From contig VIAD01000011.1 of the NCBI GenBank assembly GCA_006546595.1, positions 1 through 64,000 of the forward strand: 64,000 bases of DNA, given 5' to 3'. The position numbers and the translations under genes are program-made. Source of the stretch: Moraxellaceae bacterium AER2_44_116 (GTDB taxonomy: Bacteria; Pseudomonadota; Gammaproteobacteria; Pseudomonadales; Moraxellaceae). Shown one piece after another: positions 7,647 to 16,905 of this stretch. Numbering within the stretch: the stretch's first letter is position 1; every line of letters starts with the position of its first letter. The notes under the pieces are model-generated. The model ran no database searches. It saw only the letters and a program-made list of their open reading frames with translations, and was not told the origin of the DNA.

Positions 7647-9619
7647 TTAGCGGTCGCTCCTTGGCTGACAACGGGAGTTGCTTGACGAGCTGCAATGCGA
7701 TAGCGACGATCAGACATTGCTAATACGCCCCCTGCCGCCATCATTAATGCACCTAACCATAACCAACGCACAAATGGCTTGTAATAAACCCGTACCGCCC
7801 ATTCGTTATTGTCTAAGGGTTCGCCCATCGCGACATAGACATCACGGAATAAACCGCTATCAATCGCCGCTTCGGTCATTGAACGGTTTTGCACAACATA
7901 AAGACGTTTTTCGGGATGAAGAAGACTCACCAACTCGCCATCTTTCGACACTTTAACTTCGGCTTGGGTCGCCCGATAATTCGCCCCCTGAATGTCTCGA
8001 ATACCTTGCCACTCAAAATGATAAGGGCCGACGTTAACGCTATCACCAACCCCCATTCGTACATCACGCTCAATGCTATAATTTGACGTAAATGTCACCC
8101 CTAAAATGGTGACTAAAATACCGATATGTGCCAACTGCATACCATAATAACTACGAGATAAACGCCCTAAACCTGCCAATATACCTTGCTTGGCGGTGCG
8201 TGCTTTTAACCAAACATCACGGACAATCGATAACAACACCCAAGCGCATAAACTGGCACTCATCATCACTCTCATCGGAGCTGTACCAAATAAAAACAAC
8301 GGTAGTGCCACACCCAAAAACACCGCAACAGCAAAAACTTTCCATAATGGAATAAATGACTGAATATCGTGGCGTTTCCAATTACTTAACGAACCTAAGC
8401 CCATAAACACTAACAGCACCAACGTCAGTGGCACAAACAACGCGTTAAAATAGGGTGCACCCACCGACACTTTGCCTAAATTTAAGGCATCCGCAATTAA
8501 AGGATACAACGTACCGAGTAAGACAACGGTTGTTGCTGTCACCAGTAACAGATTATTGACCAATAAAAACGACTCACGGGATACCAAGGCATAACGACTT
8601 TCACTATTCAAATGACTGGCACGCAAGGCAAACAGAAATAGTGAACCACCAATAACAACCGTTAAAATACCTAAAACAAACATGCCGCGTGCTGGGTCAG
8701 AAGCAAAAGCGTGTACCGAGGTTAATACGCCTGAACGCACTAAAAACGTTCCTAACAAGCTCAAGGCAAAGGCAATAATCGCTAGCATCACTGTCCATGC
8801 CTTGAAAACACCGCGCTTTTCACTGACCGCCAACGAATGAATTAATGCCGTACCTGCTAACCACGGCATAAACGAGGCGTTTTCGACAGGATCCCAAAAC
8901 CACCAACCGCCCCAACCTAACTCGTAATAGGCCCACCACGAGCCAAGTGCAATACCTACTGTCAAAAAGCACCATGCAGCAACTGCCCACGGCCGTGACC
9001 ATCTCGCCCATGCAGAATCTAAGCGCCCCCCCAATAATGCCGCCATGGCAAAGGCAAACGGTACGGTAAAGCCGACATAACCCATGTATAAAATCGGCGG
9101 ATGGACAATCAAACCAATATCTTGTAGTAAGGGATTGAGGTCTGCACCATCCAATGGAAAATCAGGCAAAATACGATTGAAGGGATTGGAGGTCATTAAA
9201 ATAAAGCTCATCAGAGCAACACCAACCATACCAATAATCGCTAACACCCGCGCCACCATTTCACGCGGTAAGCTATGGCTAAATAATGATACGGCTGCGC
9301 CCCATAGCGACAAGACCAACACCCACAGCAACAACGAACCTTCATGACCGCCCCACACTGCCGATATTTTGTAATAGTACGGCAATAAGGTATTGGACTG
9401 ACGCGAGACATAATCCAGCGTAAAGTCATTTTGCAAAAACGCCACGATCAGCCCTGCAAAGGACAACAGCAAACAAAAGGCTTGCATCAAGGCCGATGAG
9501 CGAGCAAAACGCTGCAATGCAGGGATATTCGCATAAACACCATACAGCGGTAAGGTGGCTTGTAATAAAGCAATGACGAGGGCGAGAACTAATGCAAAAT
9601 GACCGAGCTCTGCAATCAT
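7643..9619 (-). CDS. ccmF: Heme lyase CcmF
   Basis: A 658-residue polytopic inner-membrane protein that, with CcmH, attaches heme to apocytochrome c. It has the WGGHEGSLLLW motif at 89-99 and the WWD heme-handling domain at 228-250 (GSWWAYYELGWGGWWFWDPVE region), surrounded by many membrane helices, with a periplasmic C-terminal domain. The start at 9619 is supported by GGAG six bases upstream; 54 extra upstream codons are open but run into a MITE-like repeat and are not coding. It begins the ccmFGHI operon. ccmABCDE are not in the window. Confidence 0.95.
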   Translation of the reverse strand: MIAELGHFALVLALVIALLQATLPLYGVYANIPALQRFARSSALMQAFCLLLSFAGLIVAFLQNDFTLDYVSRQSNTLLPYYYKISAVWGGHEGSLLLWVLVLSLWGAAVSLFSHSLPREMVARVLAIIGMVGVALMSFILMTSNPFNRILPDFPLDGADLNPLLQDIGLIVHPPILYMGYVGFTVPFAFAMAALLGGRLDSAWARWSRPWAVAAWCFLTVGIALGSWWAYYELGWGGWWFWDPVENASFMPWLAGTALIHSLAVSEKRGVFKAWTVMLAIIAFALSLLGTFLVRSGVLTSVHAFASDPARGMFVLGILTVVIGGSLFLFALRASHLNSESRYALVSRESFLLVNNLLLVTATTVVLLGTLYPLIADALNLGKVSVGAPYFNALFVPLTLVLLVFMGLGSLSNWKRHDIQSFIPLWKVFAVAVFLGVALPLFLFGTAPMRVMMSASLCAWVLLSIVRDVWLKARTAKQGILAGLGRLSRSYYGMQLAHIGILVTILGVTFTSNYSIERDVRMGVGDSVNVGPYHFEWQGIRDIQGANYRATQAEVKVSKDGELVSLLHPEKRLYVVQNRSMTEAAIDSGLFRDVYVAMGEPLDNNEWAVRVYYKPFVRWLWLGALMMAAGGVLAMSDRRYRIAARQATPVVSQGATAK

Positions 9620-9705
9620 GCCAGACTCCGAAGGCGTTTCAGTAAAGCAACAAAGGCGTTTTGCTATCTCAGAACAAACAGCAAAACTGGAGGATATTGA
9701 ACTCT

Positions 9706-9748
9706 GGACTGACGCATTTCGCCCAAATAAGCGATAAACGCGTAAGTC
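9706..9748 (-). repeat. GACTTACGC-type MITE-like element, copy C (short, inverted)
   Basis: On the minus strand it starts GACTTACGCGTTTATCGCTT, like copies A and E, and closes with GCGTCAGTCC. It looks like an internally deleted member of the family. It lies just upstream of ccmF. Confidence 0.6.
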
Positions 9749-9800
9749 ATAAACTGCCGCGCATGATACGCAATCATTCACAATTGTCTAGGGTGATTTA

Positions 9801-9870
9801 TAGGTTGGGTTGTAACCCAATGCGCTTGATGACGTTAGAGCATTACTCACCTAAAACCCAAGCTACAACA
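9801..9870. repeat. GTTGGGTTGTAACCCAA palindromic repeat
   Basis: TTGGGTTGTAACCCAA (9805-9820) is a palindrome, followed by a related AAACCCAAGCTAC stretch. This type of repeat is common between genes in gammaproteobacteria. It fills much of the gap between ccmF and the TetR gene; nothing else is visible there. Confidence 0.5.
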
Positions 9871-9888
9871 CTGGGACAGTGCTTAATC

Positions 9889-10506
9889 CTAATGATTGGG
9901 CTGAGGATTTGTACCGAGACTTTGCAAAGCCTCCAATAATGCTGCCAATAAACCTTGTCGGTCGCCTAAATAACGCTGATAAAAACTAGAATGTAAGATA
10001 GCAGCCGTTCCCTGAACTAATGCCCAACCCGCACTCAAATAATCACGCGCCGTCATGACGCTATTTTGCTCCGCCAAATGACGAGTGACAAAAGGCAACA
10101 TCTGCCGTAAATAACTTTTTCGAATAAAATACAAACGGGCAAAATACGGCCGTAAGGTGCGACGGGTAGCCGCTAGTTTATTTTCCAGACGTTCAAATAA
10201 TAAATGTTTTTCAGGTGCGGCCAAACGAAACGAAAAATATGCTTGAATAACTTGCGCCATATCGTCGGTTTTTGCCACCTCTAGCATGGCGGTTGCTAAT
10301 TCTGTTTCATAGGCAATCAATAATTGTAAAATTAACTCATCTTTACTTTGAAAATGTTTATAAATTGTTCCCTTAGCAATCCCCACACGCTCGGCAATCA
10401 TCTCAATGGTAATTGACTCATCACCGAGTTCTAACAACAAATATTCGGCAGCATTGAGAATGGCCTGTTCTCTGGCACGGAAAGCAACAGCACGTTGTTG
10501 AGTCAT
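9889..10506 (-). CDS. TetR/AcrR family transcriptional regulator
   Basis: A 205-residue one-component regulator. The N-terminal helix-turn-helix (about residues 12-58) includes IAERVGIAKGTIYKHFQSKDEL, split here as AERVGIAKGTIYKHF and SKDEL. The C-terminal ligand domain is helical and diverse, so the ligand cannot be read. The start overlaps the stop of tatD by four bases, placing it at the end of the housekeeping block. The target is not evident. It could equally regulate distant genes. Confidence 0.88.
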   Translation of the reverse strand: MTQQRAVAFRAREQAILNAAEYLLLELGDESITIEMIAERVGIAKGTIYKHFQSKDELILQLLIAYETELATAMLEVAKTDDMAQVIQAYFSFRLAAPEKHLLFERLENKLAATRRTLRPYFARLYFIRKSYLRQMLPFVTRHLAEQNSVMTARDYLSAGWALVQGTAAILHSSFYQRYLGDRQGLLAALLEALQSLGTNPQPNH

Positions 10507-11276
10507 ACAGAAACGCCAAAAAGTTGACTAAAGTTACGGGTGGTAATGGCCGCTATTTCTTCCACTGACAGTCCTTTCACCTCAGCTAATGCCTTAGCAA
10601 CAGCAGGCAAATAACGCGGCTCGTTCTTTTTACCACGATACGGCACGGGGGCTAAATAGGGTGAATCCGTTTCTATCAATAAGCGCTCAAGCGGTAAGCG
10701 TTTCGCTACTTCGCGTAACTCTTTGGCACTGGAAAAACTGACAATGCCTGATAAAGAAATATAAAAACCTAATTCCATTGCCGCTTCTGCCGTATCCCAA
10801 TCCTCGGTAAAACAATGCAATACCCCTTTTTCCGCTTTTTCAGCCCGTAAAATACGAATGGTATCCGCACGAGCATCACGGGTATGCACAATTAAGGGTT
10901 TGTTAGTTTGTTTACTGGCATGAATATGAGCAATAAAACTGGCCTGTTGAGCGATAGCATGATCGGCCGTATAGTAATAATCCAACCCAGTCTCACCAAT
11001 GGCAACGACTTTGGGATGCTGTGCTAATTGGCACAATAACTCAACGCTAGGCTCTTGGTCTGTCGGTACATCGGAGGGATGTGTACCCACCGACAAGCTG
11101 ACATCGGCATGCGCCTCAGCAATCACTAGCAATGCAGGCAGGTCGGCTAAATCAACACTTACAGTCAAAAAATGGCTAACCCCTTCGGCACGAGCAGCCG
11201 CTAAAGCAGCGGCGAGATCACCTTCATAGTGTTTAAGTTCTAGACGGTCTAAATGGCAATGCGAGTCAACAAACAT
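10503..11276 (-). CDS. tatD: TatD-family metal-dependent hydrolase
   Basis: A 257-residue TIM-barrel hydrolase/DNase of the YcfH/TatD group, cytoplasmic. Metal ligands are visible: DSHCHLD at residues 3-9, GETGLDYYY (Glu) in the middle, HTRDA and HCF histidines, and ETDSPYLAPVPYRG with the catalytic Asp near 205. Known members show exonuclease or repair activity. The ATG at 11276 is preferred. Order tmk-holB-pilZ-tatD matches Pseudomonas. Whether the activity is nuclease or other hydrolase is not certain from sequence. Confidence 0.92.
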   Translation of the reverse strand: MFVDSHCHLDRLELKHYEGDLAAALAAARAEGVSHFLTVSVDLADLPALLVIAEAHADVSLSVGTHPSDVPTDQEPSVELLCQLAQHPKVVAIGETGLDYYYTADHAIAQQASFIAHIHASKQTNKPLIVHTRDARADTIRILRAEKAEKGVLHCFTEDWDTAEAAMELGFYISLSGIVSFSSAKELREVAKRLPLERLLIETDSPYLAPVPYRGKKNEPRYLPAVAKALAEVKGLSVEEIAAITTRNFSQLFGVSV

Positions 11277-11286
11277 AAGCAAACCA

Positions 11287-11631
11287 TCACAAAGTATAAG
11301 TAGGACGATCCGCCGTTAACGCACCGCCCAATTGCCCTTCAATTTTACGACGCAGTGCATCGCCACCTTCTCCGCTCAATTGCACACCAAAACCTGCGGG
11401 ACGTTGCCCCTGATTACGGTGATTCACCCAAACGACTTTGCCTGTTAAAGGCATACGTTCCGCATCATCGGGTAGTGTCACCACCACAAACACTTCTTCA
11501 CCCAATTTATAATGACGTGCCGTCGGTACAAACAATGCCCCGCCCTTCACGAAAGGCATATAACTGGCATATAACATGGTTTTATCTTTAATTGGCAGGT
11601 TAATCATCCCCGCGCCACGAGGTAATCCCAT
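11287..11631 (-). CDS. pilZ: Type IV pilus assembly protein PilZ
   Basis: A 114-residue single-domain PilZ protein with the MLYASYMPFVKGGALFVPT signature of the type IV pilus subgroup (broken as YASYMPF and GGALFVPT). It lacks the RxxxR and D/NxSxxG c-di-GMP-binding motifs, as the canonical pilus PilZ does. Known partners are PilB and FimX, promoting pilus extension. GAGGA upstream supports the start. It suggests the organism makes type IV pili, although no pilus structural gene is in view. Confidence 0.92.
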   Translation of the reverse strand: MGLPRGAGMINLPIKDKTMLYASYMPFVKGGALFVPTARHYKLGEEVFVVVTLPDDAERMPLTGKVVWVNHRNQGQRPAGFGVQLSGEGGDALRRKIEGQLGGALTADRPTYTL

Positions 11632-11673
11632 TGTGCAGTCCTCAGTTAAATCTACGCCTGAGCGTAGGTATAG

Positions 11674-12663
11674 TTATTGTAATCGTTGCCAAAAACTGTC
11701 TAATAATAAATTAGCTTGAATGTTTGCCGCGACTAAACGCTGGCTTTCAACGCAATCACCATGCAACTCAATCAGGCGAGTTGCGCTCAGACGATTGGCT
11801 AATACGCGGATTATAGGCAACAAATCACTATTTTTGATAGCACTGTCTTGACCCAATACCATCAATAAGGTGTCCGCTAACAATAATTGCAAGGCGGGCA
11901 ACAGCTCTTCGGGCTTGAGATTTTTCTGCCACTGTTGAGCTGTCTGTAGTGCAGAAACTTTACGCTCGACGACCGCCACCATACTTTGCGCTAATTCAGC
12001 ACGTACCTGAAAACCTGCTGCATCTTGTAATGCCAATGCGGCCAACGGGGCATTTTCGGTCAAACGCAGTAATAAGTCAGCTTGCTCTGGTTTCTTGAGT
12101 TGCGGTAGTAACCAGTCTTTGGCTTGTTGTGTTGACGGCAAAGACAACGAAAAATGCTGACAACGGCTACGAATCGTCGGCAACAATGCCAACGGCTGAT
12201 CCGTTAACAAAATAATAGCAGTATTAGCACCGGGCTCTTCTAAGGTTTTTAACAGGCTATTAGCGGCATTGATGTTGAGTATATCGGCAGGTTGAATGAC
12301 GGCAACACGATAGCCGTTTAATTGCGCTGACTTATTGAGAAAACTCACTAACTCACGCACTTGATCGACTTTAATCATCCGACTGGTTTTGCCCGTTTTT
12401 TCATCCGTCATCGCCTGCAAAAAGCGATAATCAGGATGACTTTCAGCCTGCCATAACTGACAACTTTTACACTGTCCACACGCACCTAAGGCTGTTGGCT
12501 GTTGACATAACAACCACGCACTGACGGCATGAGTAAAATGTAACTTCCCCACACCACTCAAACCACTAAAAATGAACGCATGAGGCATGGTTTGGCGAGC
12601 GCGGCTTTGAACCAATAACTGCCAAACAGCTTGTTGCCAAGGAAAAACCGAGCTGATCTTCAT
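11674..12663 (-). CDS. holB: DNA polymerase III subunit delta'
   Basis: A 329-residue clamp-loader subunit. It has a non-hydrolysing P-loop region (FSGLSGVGKLHF near residues 31-42), a zinc-binding cluster LLCQQ...CGQCKSC around 52-66, LLKTLEEPG in the sensor region, and RCQHFSL. Works with the tau/gamma and delta subunits to load the beta clamp. It overlaps the tmk stop by four bases, so the two are coupled, as in E. coli and Pseudomonas. Confidence 0.93.
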   Translation of the reverse strand: MKISSVFPWQQAVWQLLVQSRARQTMPHAFIFSGLSGVGKLHFTHAVSAWLLCQQPTALGACGQCKSCQLWQAESHPDYRFLQAMTDEKTGKTSRMIKVDQVRELVSFLNKSAQLNGYRVAVIQPADILNINAANSLLKTLEEPGANTAIILLTDQPLALLPTIRSRCQHFSLSLPSTQQAKDWLLPQLKKPEQADLLLRLTENAPLAALALQDAAGFQVRAELAQSMVAVVERKVSALQTAQQWQKNLKPEELLPALQLLLADTLLMVLGQDSAIKNSDLLPIIRVLANRLSATRLIELHGDCVESQRLVAANIQANLLLDSFWQRLQ

Positions 12664-13289
12664 AAGGTACGTACAGATAAAAAGCGTGCCAAGACGGCAT
12701 GTATTTGATCTTGTACTTCCTCAATCGACAGGCTGGCATCAATACGGCGATAACGCTTGGGTTCAGCTTCGGCGCGTTGTTGATAAACGGCTCGCACTTT
12801 GTCAAAAAACACCGCTTTTTCTTGTTCAAAACGGTCTAATTGCTGACGGGCAGCGGCGCGACTTAAACCTAGCTCGACGGGAGCATCTAGCCACAAGGTT
12901 AAGGTTGGGCGTAATTCACCTTGTACCAGTGTTTCTAATAAGCCAATGTCGGCCTGTCGTAAACCACGACCACCGCCCTGATAAGCATAGGTGGCATCAG
13001 TAAAACGGTCACACAGCACCCATTGTCCAGACGCTAACGCAGGTTGAATCACTTGCGCTAAATGTTGAGCACGCGCTGCAAACATCAATAACAACTCGGC
13101 TGTTGATGACATTGGCTCGGCATCTTTAGTGAGTAATAACGTGCGGATTTTTTCTGCTAACGGCGTACCACCGGGTTCGCGCGTCGTGACAAAAGGCACT
13201 TGATGTTGTGCCAAGTAACCTTGAATATAGGTTAACGCAGTGCTTTTACCGACGCCTTCCGTGCCTTCTAAGGTAATAAATACGGGCAT
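12660..13289 (-). CDS. tmk: Thymidylate kinase
   Basis: A 209-residue enzyme phosphorylating dTMP to dTDP. The P-loop GTEGVGKST is at 9-17, the DR(F/Y) motif appears as LCDRFTDATYAYQGGGRG near 92-109, and the REPGGTP dTMP-binding loop is near 38-44. The LID region carries Arg residues typical of the E. coli-type enzyme. The start touches the mltG stop (one base shared), so it belongs to the mltG-tmk-holB transcript. Confidence 0.95.
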   Translation of the reverse strand: MPVFITLEGTEGVGKSTALTYIQGYLAQHQVPFVTTREPGGTPLAEKIRTLLLTKDAEPMSSTAELLLMFAARAQHLAQVIQPALASGQWVLCDRFTDATYAYQGGGRGLRQADIGLLETLVQGELRPTLTLWLDAPVELGLSRAAARQQLDRFEQEKAVFFDKVRAVYQQRAEAEPKRYRRIDASLSIEEVQDQIHAVLARFLSVRTL

Positions 13290-14494
13290 TATTTGTTTCC
13301 TTTTCGAGCTTGCAAATAGGCTTGTACCGCTTGATTGTGGGCGGTTAAATTATCACTAAAATTATGCGTACCGCTACCATCACCTTTAGCAACAAAATAA
13401 ACGGCGTTACTTTCGGCGGGATGTAACGCCGCTGCAATGGCCGCTTTGCTAGGTAATGCAATAGGAGTCGGTGGTAAGCCATTAATTTTATAGGTATTGT
13501 AAGGCGTAAATGCTAATAAATCCATTTTACGAATATTCCCGTTATAACTATCCCCTAGACCATAAATGACCGTCGGGTCGGTCTGTAAACGCATACCTAC
13601 TTGCAAACGACGGACAAACACACCTGCGATTTGTGCGCGTTCAATTTTATTACCCGTCTCTTTCTCGACAATCGACGCCATAATTAACGCTTCATAGGCG
13701 CTTTTATACGGTAAATTGGCGGCGCGCGTCGTCCATGCTTGCTGCAAAATATGTTGCTGCTGTTGATATAAGCGTTTAAGGATTTTGGCATCGGTTTCAT
13801 CAGGGGGAAAAATATAGGTATCAGGTGCAAATAAGCCTTCGGGATGAGTTTCAGTGAGTCCTAATGCCAACAGAACTTCGGTATCTGTTTTACCCATCAG
13901 TGTTTGACGAACATCGGGGTTTTTAGCCAATTGAGCGCGCAGTTGTTTAAACGTCGTGCCTTCAATGACCGTTACTTTATTCATCATTAAACCCTCACCC
14001 TTGGCAAGTTGGCTTAATAATTTCATCATCGTCATCGGCGACTTAAAGAGATAAGTCCCTGTATGCAAAGGTTTAGGATGAACTGTTTTGAGGTATAATT
14101 TGGCCAATAGTGGGCTGGTTAACACGCCATCATTGCTCATTTTATTGAGCGTTTCGTAGTAACTTGCGCCTCGTCCAATGGTTAACTTATAACCGTCTTT
14201 GGACAGTTCTAACGGGCGTAACAATCCCCAATACCCCCATCCTGCCAGCGATAACACTAAGAACAACAATACCAACACGACGATTGACTTTAACTTTGTC
14301 GTGTTATTCGTGCTTTTGTTGATTTTTTTAGCTGTCACTACCCGTTTTTTAGGCGTGCTTTTTTGCCCCGTATCCGTATCACTTGCTTTGACACGTGCTT
14401 TTCTGGGCTTAGGTGTGGTGGCATCGCTGCTAGTCGCCGTTGTTTTCTTGGCCGCGGGTTTACGTGCTGTTTTTTTTGGCGGAAGTTCAGACAT
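13289..14494 (-). CDS. mltG: Endolytic murein transglycosylase MltG (YceG)
   Basis: A 401-residue single-pass membrane enzyme that cuts nascent glycan strands and ends their polymerisation. An unusually long cytoplasmic tail of about 70 residues, rich in Lys, Thr, Ala and Pro (SELPPKKTARKPAAKK type), precedes a membrane helix near 71-91. A LysM-like region and the YceG domain follow, with the catalytic-Glu segment ASIVEKETG near 275. Its C-terminus has the family ending GDGSGTHNFSDN. It overlaps the pabC stop by eight bases. The basic tail is longer than in E. coli and might bind nucleic acid or septal partners, which is inference only. Confidence 0.93.
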   Translation of the reverse strand: MSELPPKKTARKPAAKKTTATSSDATTPKPRKARVKASDTDTGQKSTPKKRVVTAKKINKSTNNTTKLKSIVVLVLLFLVLSLAGWGYWGLLRPLELSKDGYKLTIGRGASYYETLNKMSNDGVLTSPLLAKLYLKTVHPKPLHTGTYLFKSPMTMMKLLSQLAKGEGLMMNKVTVIEGTTFKQLRAQLAKNPDVRQTLMGKTDTEVLLALGLTETHPEGLFAPDTYIFPPDETDAKILKRLYQQQQHILQQAWTTRAANLPYKSAYEALIMASIVEKETGNKIERAQIAGVFVRRLQVGMRLQTDPTVIYGLGDSYNGNIRKMDLLAFTPYNTYKINGLPPTPIALPSKAAIAAALHPAESNAVYFVAKGDGSGTHNFSDNLTAHNQAVQAYLQARKGNK

Positions 14495-15311
14495 AAGATA
14501 ATCGTTGTGCTAGTTGTTGTTGTAGCTGCTGTGTCACAGTATGGCTCGGTAGTATTGTGCCTGCTATTTGTTGAACTGGCCAAATTCCATAAAGACTATT
14601 ACAAAAAAAGACTTCATCCGCACGTAAAAAATCATCGGGTAGCAGTATTTTCTCTGCACTTAGCCAACCTAACTGGTGAGAAAGTTGCAAAATATAGCGA
14701 CGCATCACCCCCGCAACGCCTGCGCCACTCAACAAAGGAGTCAACAGTTGGCCATCTTGCACCAAAAAGACATTACTAAACACCCCCTCAATCACCTGCC
14801 CCATCACATCACAAACTAAGGCTTCAGGATAAGAAGTGTGAGCCAATTCTTGACGTAATAATACTTGCTCTAAACGATTGAGGTGTTTCATTCCTGCTAA
14901 TAACGGGCTAATCCCTAAACGGCCAAGCAGAAAATCAGTGCTAATGGCGTGTTGATACTGCTCAGGATAGGTAACGACAGGATAGGCATAAAAATAGCAA
15001 TGGGCAGGCATGTGACGATCAGGCAGATACCCTCGCCCACCTTCACCACGCGTGATAATGATTTTTGCGGTGACTTCAGGATAAGCGCAGACAAAACACA
15101 GAAAGTCATTTTGCCATTGATGAAGGTTTGGCGTAGAGATGCCTAAACGCTGACAACCATTTTCTAAACGTTGCCAATGATAATCCAGTAACACTGCTTG
15201 GCCATGGCGTACTGCTATTGTTGTAAACACCCCATCACCATAGGCAAAACCGCGCTCTATCGGTGATAGGTGTTGAATTGCTTGGCCATTTAACCAACAA
15301 GCGATCAACAT
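14487..15311 (-). CDS. pabC: Aminodeoxychorismate lyase
   Basis: A 274-residue fold-type IV PLP enzyme that releases pyruvate from 4-amino-4-deoxychorismate to make p-aminobenzoate for folate. Motifs include GFAYGDGVFTT near 22-32, the PLP Lys in GMKHLNRLEQVL near 140, and the DEVFFCNSLYGIWPV stretch near the C-terminus. It sits in the expected place between fabF and mltG, with 15 bases to fabF. A branched-chain aminotransferase is the alternative fold member but the length and context favour PabC. Confidence 0.93.
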   Translation of the reverse strand: MLIACWLNGQAIQHLSPIERGFAYGDGVFTTIAVRHGQAVLLDYHWQRLENGCQRLGISTPNLHQWQNDFLCFVCAYPEVTAKIIITRGEGGRGYLPDRHMPAHCYFYAYPVVTYPEQYQHAISTDFLLGRLGISPLLAGMKHLNRLEQVLLRQELAHTSYPEALVCDVMGQVIEGVFSNVFLVQDGQLLTPLLSGAGVAGVMRRYILQLSHQLGWLSAEKILLPDDFLRADEVFFCNSLYGIWPVQQIAGTILPSHTVTQQLQQQLAQRLSYV

Positions 15312-15326
15312 GGCACAATAAAACCG

Positions 15327-16565
15327 TTAAACACGCTTAAAAATCAACGTGCCGTTAGTACCACCAAAACCAAAAGAATTGGATAACGTGACGTTAATCG
15401 GCATTGGTCGAGCATGATGTGGCACATAATCTAAACGACAAGCAGGGTCTTGATTATCTAAATTGATGGTTGGTGGTGCAATGTTGTCACGAATAGCTAA
15501 TACGCTAAAAATAGCTTCAACGCCACCTGCCGCACCCAATAAATGTCCTGTCATCGACTTAGTCGAGCTGACTGCCACTTTCATCGCATGTTCGCCAAAT
15601 ACCGCTTCAATGGCTTGAGACTCTGCCGCATCACCCGCAGGCGTACTCGTGCCATGCGCATTAATATAATCCACTTCGCTTGGCGATAAACGCGCATCTT
15701 TTAAGGCGTTGCGCATCGCTGCGGCTGCACCTTCACCCGTTTCGGTCGGCGAGGTAATATGAAACGCATCATCACTCATGCCAAAACCCACTAACTCAGC
15801 ATAAATATGAGCGCCACGCTTTAATGCGTGTTCATATTCTTCCAGTACCATCACCCCTGCACCATCACCCAAAACAAAACCATCACGATCTTTATCAAAC
15901 GGACGACTAGCGGCTTGAGGATTATCATTACGACTCGATAACGCACGAGCGGCGGTAAAACCTGCCATACCCAGTGGTGAAGAACCTTTTTCTGCACCAC
16001 CCGCCACAAAGACATCGGCATCGCCATAGGCAATTAGACGCGCAGCAAGGCCAATACAATGGGTTGCAGTGGTACAAGCTGTTGCCACTGAAAAATTAGG
16101 CCCTTTTAAGCCACAACGAATAGCCAATAAGCCAGCCGCCATATTAACAATCGAACCCGGTACAAAAAAAGGCGATATTTTATTAGGCCCATCATTGAGT
16201 AGGGTTTTGTGACCGTCTTCAATCGTCGTTAAGCCACCAATACCTGAGCCTAAAGCCACTCCAATACGGTCGGCATTTTCGGGGGTAACGGTTAATTTCG
16301 CATCGTTAAAGGCTTGCATTCCTGCAGCAATACCGTAGTGCATAAACACATCGTAACGACGGACTTCCTTCGCAGGTAAATACTCTTCGGCTTTAAAGTC
16401 GCGCACTAACCCTGCAAATCGGGTCTTATACGTACTGGTATCAAAATAATCAATGTTAGAAATACCGCTTTTACCTGCCAGAATCCCTGCCCAAGTACTC
16501 GCCACATCAACACCTAAGCTGGTTACCATACCCAAACCAGTCACAACAACACGACGGCGACTCAT
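15327..16565 (-). CDS. fabF: 3-oxoacyl-[acyl-carrier-protein] synthase II
   Basis: A 412-residue condensing enzyme elongating fatty acids from malonyl-ACP. The thiolase-fold triad is visible: Cys164 in VATACTTATH, the first His in NAHGTSTPAGD (about 305) and the second in KSMTGHLLGAAG (about 341). The C-terminal NSFGFGGTNG is canonical. A ribosome site GAGCAGG lies upstream. It is separated from acpP by 340 bases containing a MITE-like element and the acpP terminator, so unlike many relatives it may need its own promoter. Confidence 0.96.
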   Translation of the reverse strand: MSRRRVVVTGLGMVTSLGVDVASTWAGILAGKSGISNIDYFDTSTYKTRFAGLVRDFKAEEYLPAKEVRRYDVFMHYGIAAGMQAFNDAKLTVTPENADRIGVALGSGIGGLTTIEDGHKTLLNDGPNKISPFFVPGSIVNMAAGLLAIRCGLKGPNFSVATACTTATHCIGLAARLIAYGDADVFVAGGAEKGSSPLGMAGFTAARALSSRNDNPQAASRPFDKDRDGFVLGDGAGVMVLEEYEHALKRGAHIYAELVGFGMSDDAFHITSPTETGEGAAAAMRNALKDARLSPSEVDYINAHGTSTPAGDAAESQAIEAVFGEHAMKVAVSSTKSMTGHLLGAAGGVEAIFSVLAIRDNIAPPTINLDNQDPACRLDYVPHHARPMPINVTLSNSFGFGGTNGTLIFKRV

Positions 16566-16620
16566 AACCTGCTCCTCAACATTTTAGGACTTAACCAGCA
16601 ACGGCTTTTAAATTCCTGCA

Positions 16621-16800
16621 CTTAGGGTCTGTTGATATTCTGAATTTTTTGCCTAAAAAGCGTTAAAACGCCAAGTGCAATGACTTCAAAAGAAGCTTGG
16701 TTTCGACTACGCTCAGCCACCACGACTACACTCAGCCAACGCACAAACTCTCCCTGAGCGGAGTCGAAGGGTTAATTAAGCAAACGTCAACAGACCTTAG
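16621..16800. repeat. Composite MITE-like element with GGTCTGTTGA ends and an internal TTCGACT/AGTCGAA palindrome
   Basis: The outer ends read AGGGTCTGTTGA and, inverted, TCAACAGACCT at 16624-16635 and 16787-16798. Inside, a TTCGACTACGCTCAG arm faces CTGAGCGGAGTCGAA (about 16701-16770), with CTCAGCCAC/CTCAGCCAAC repeats between. The inner part recurs at 61824-61899 without the outer ends. It occupies most of the 340-base fabF-acpP gap. Confidence 0.65.
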
Positions 16801-16851
16801 TCTTAATTATTAACTTGATTTATTGCTTTAAGATGAACTGTAAAAAACCAT

Positions 16852-16890
16852 AAAAAAGCCGCACTGCCCGCGGTAACGGGATGCGGCTTA
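16852..16890 (-). terminator. Rho-independent terminator after acpP
   Basis: On the minus strand AAGCCGCA pairs with TGCGGCTT, with an inner CCCG/CGGG extension, followed by a run of six T. It lies 16 bases after the acpP stop and would separate acpP from fabF transcription. Confidence 0.85.
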
Positions 16891-16905
16891 ATTAGTACAT
16901 GCCAA

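Noticed and set aside
9620..9781. N-terminal extension of CcmF to 9781
   Set aside because: It reads through a MITE-like repeat, lacks the hydrophobic start seen in the family and has no ribosome site.
14363..14779. 138-codon plus-strand frame across mltG and pabC
   Set aside because: It is an antisense shadow of two well supported overlapping genes with no known family.
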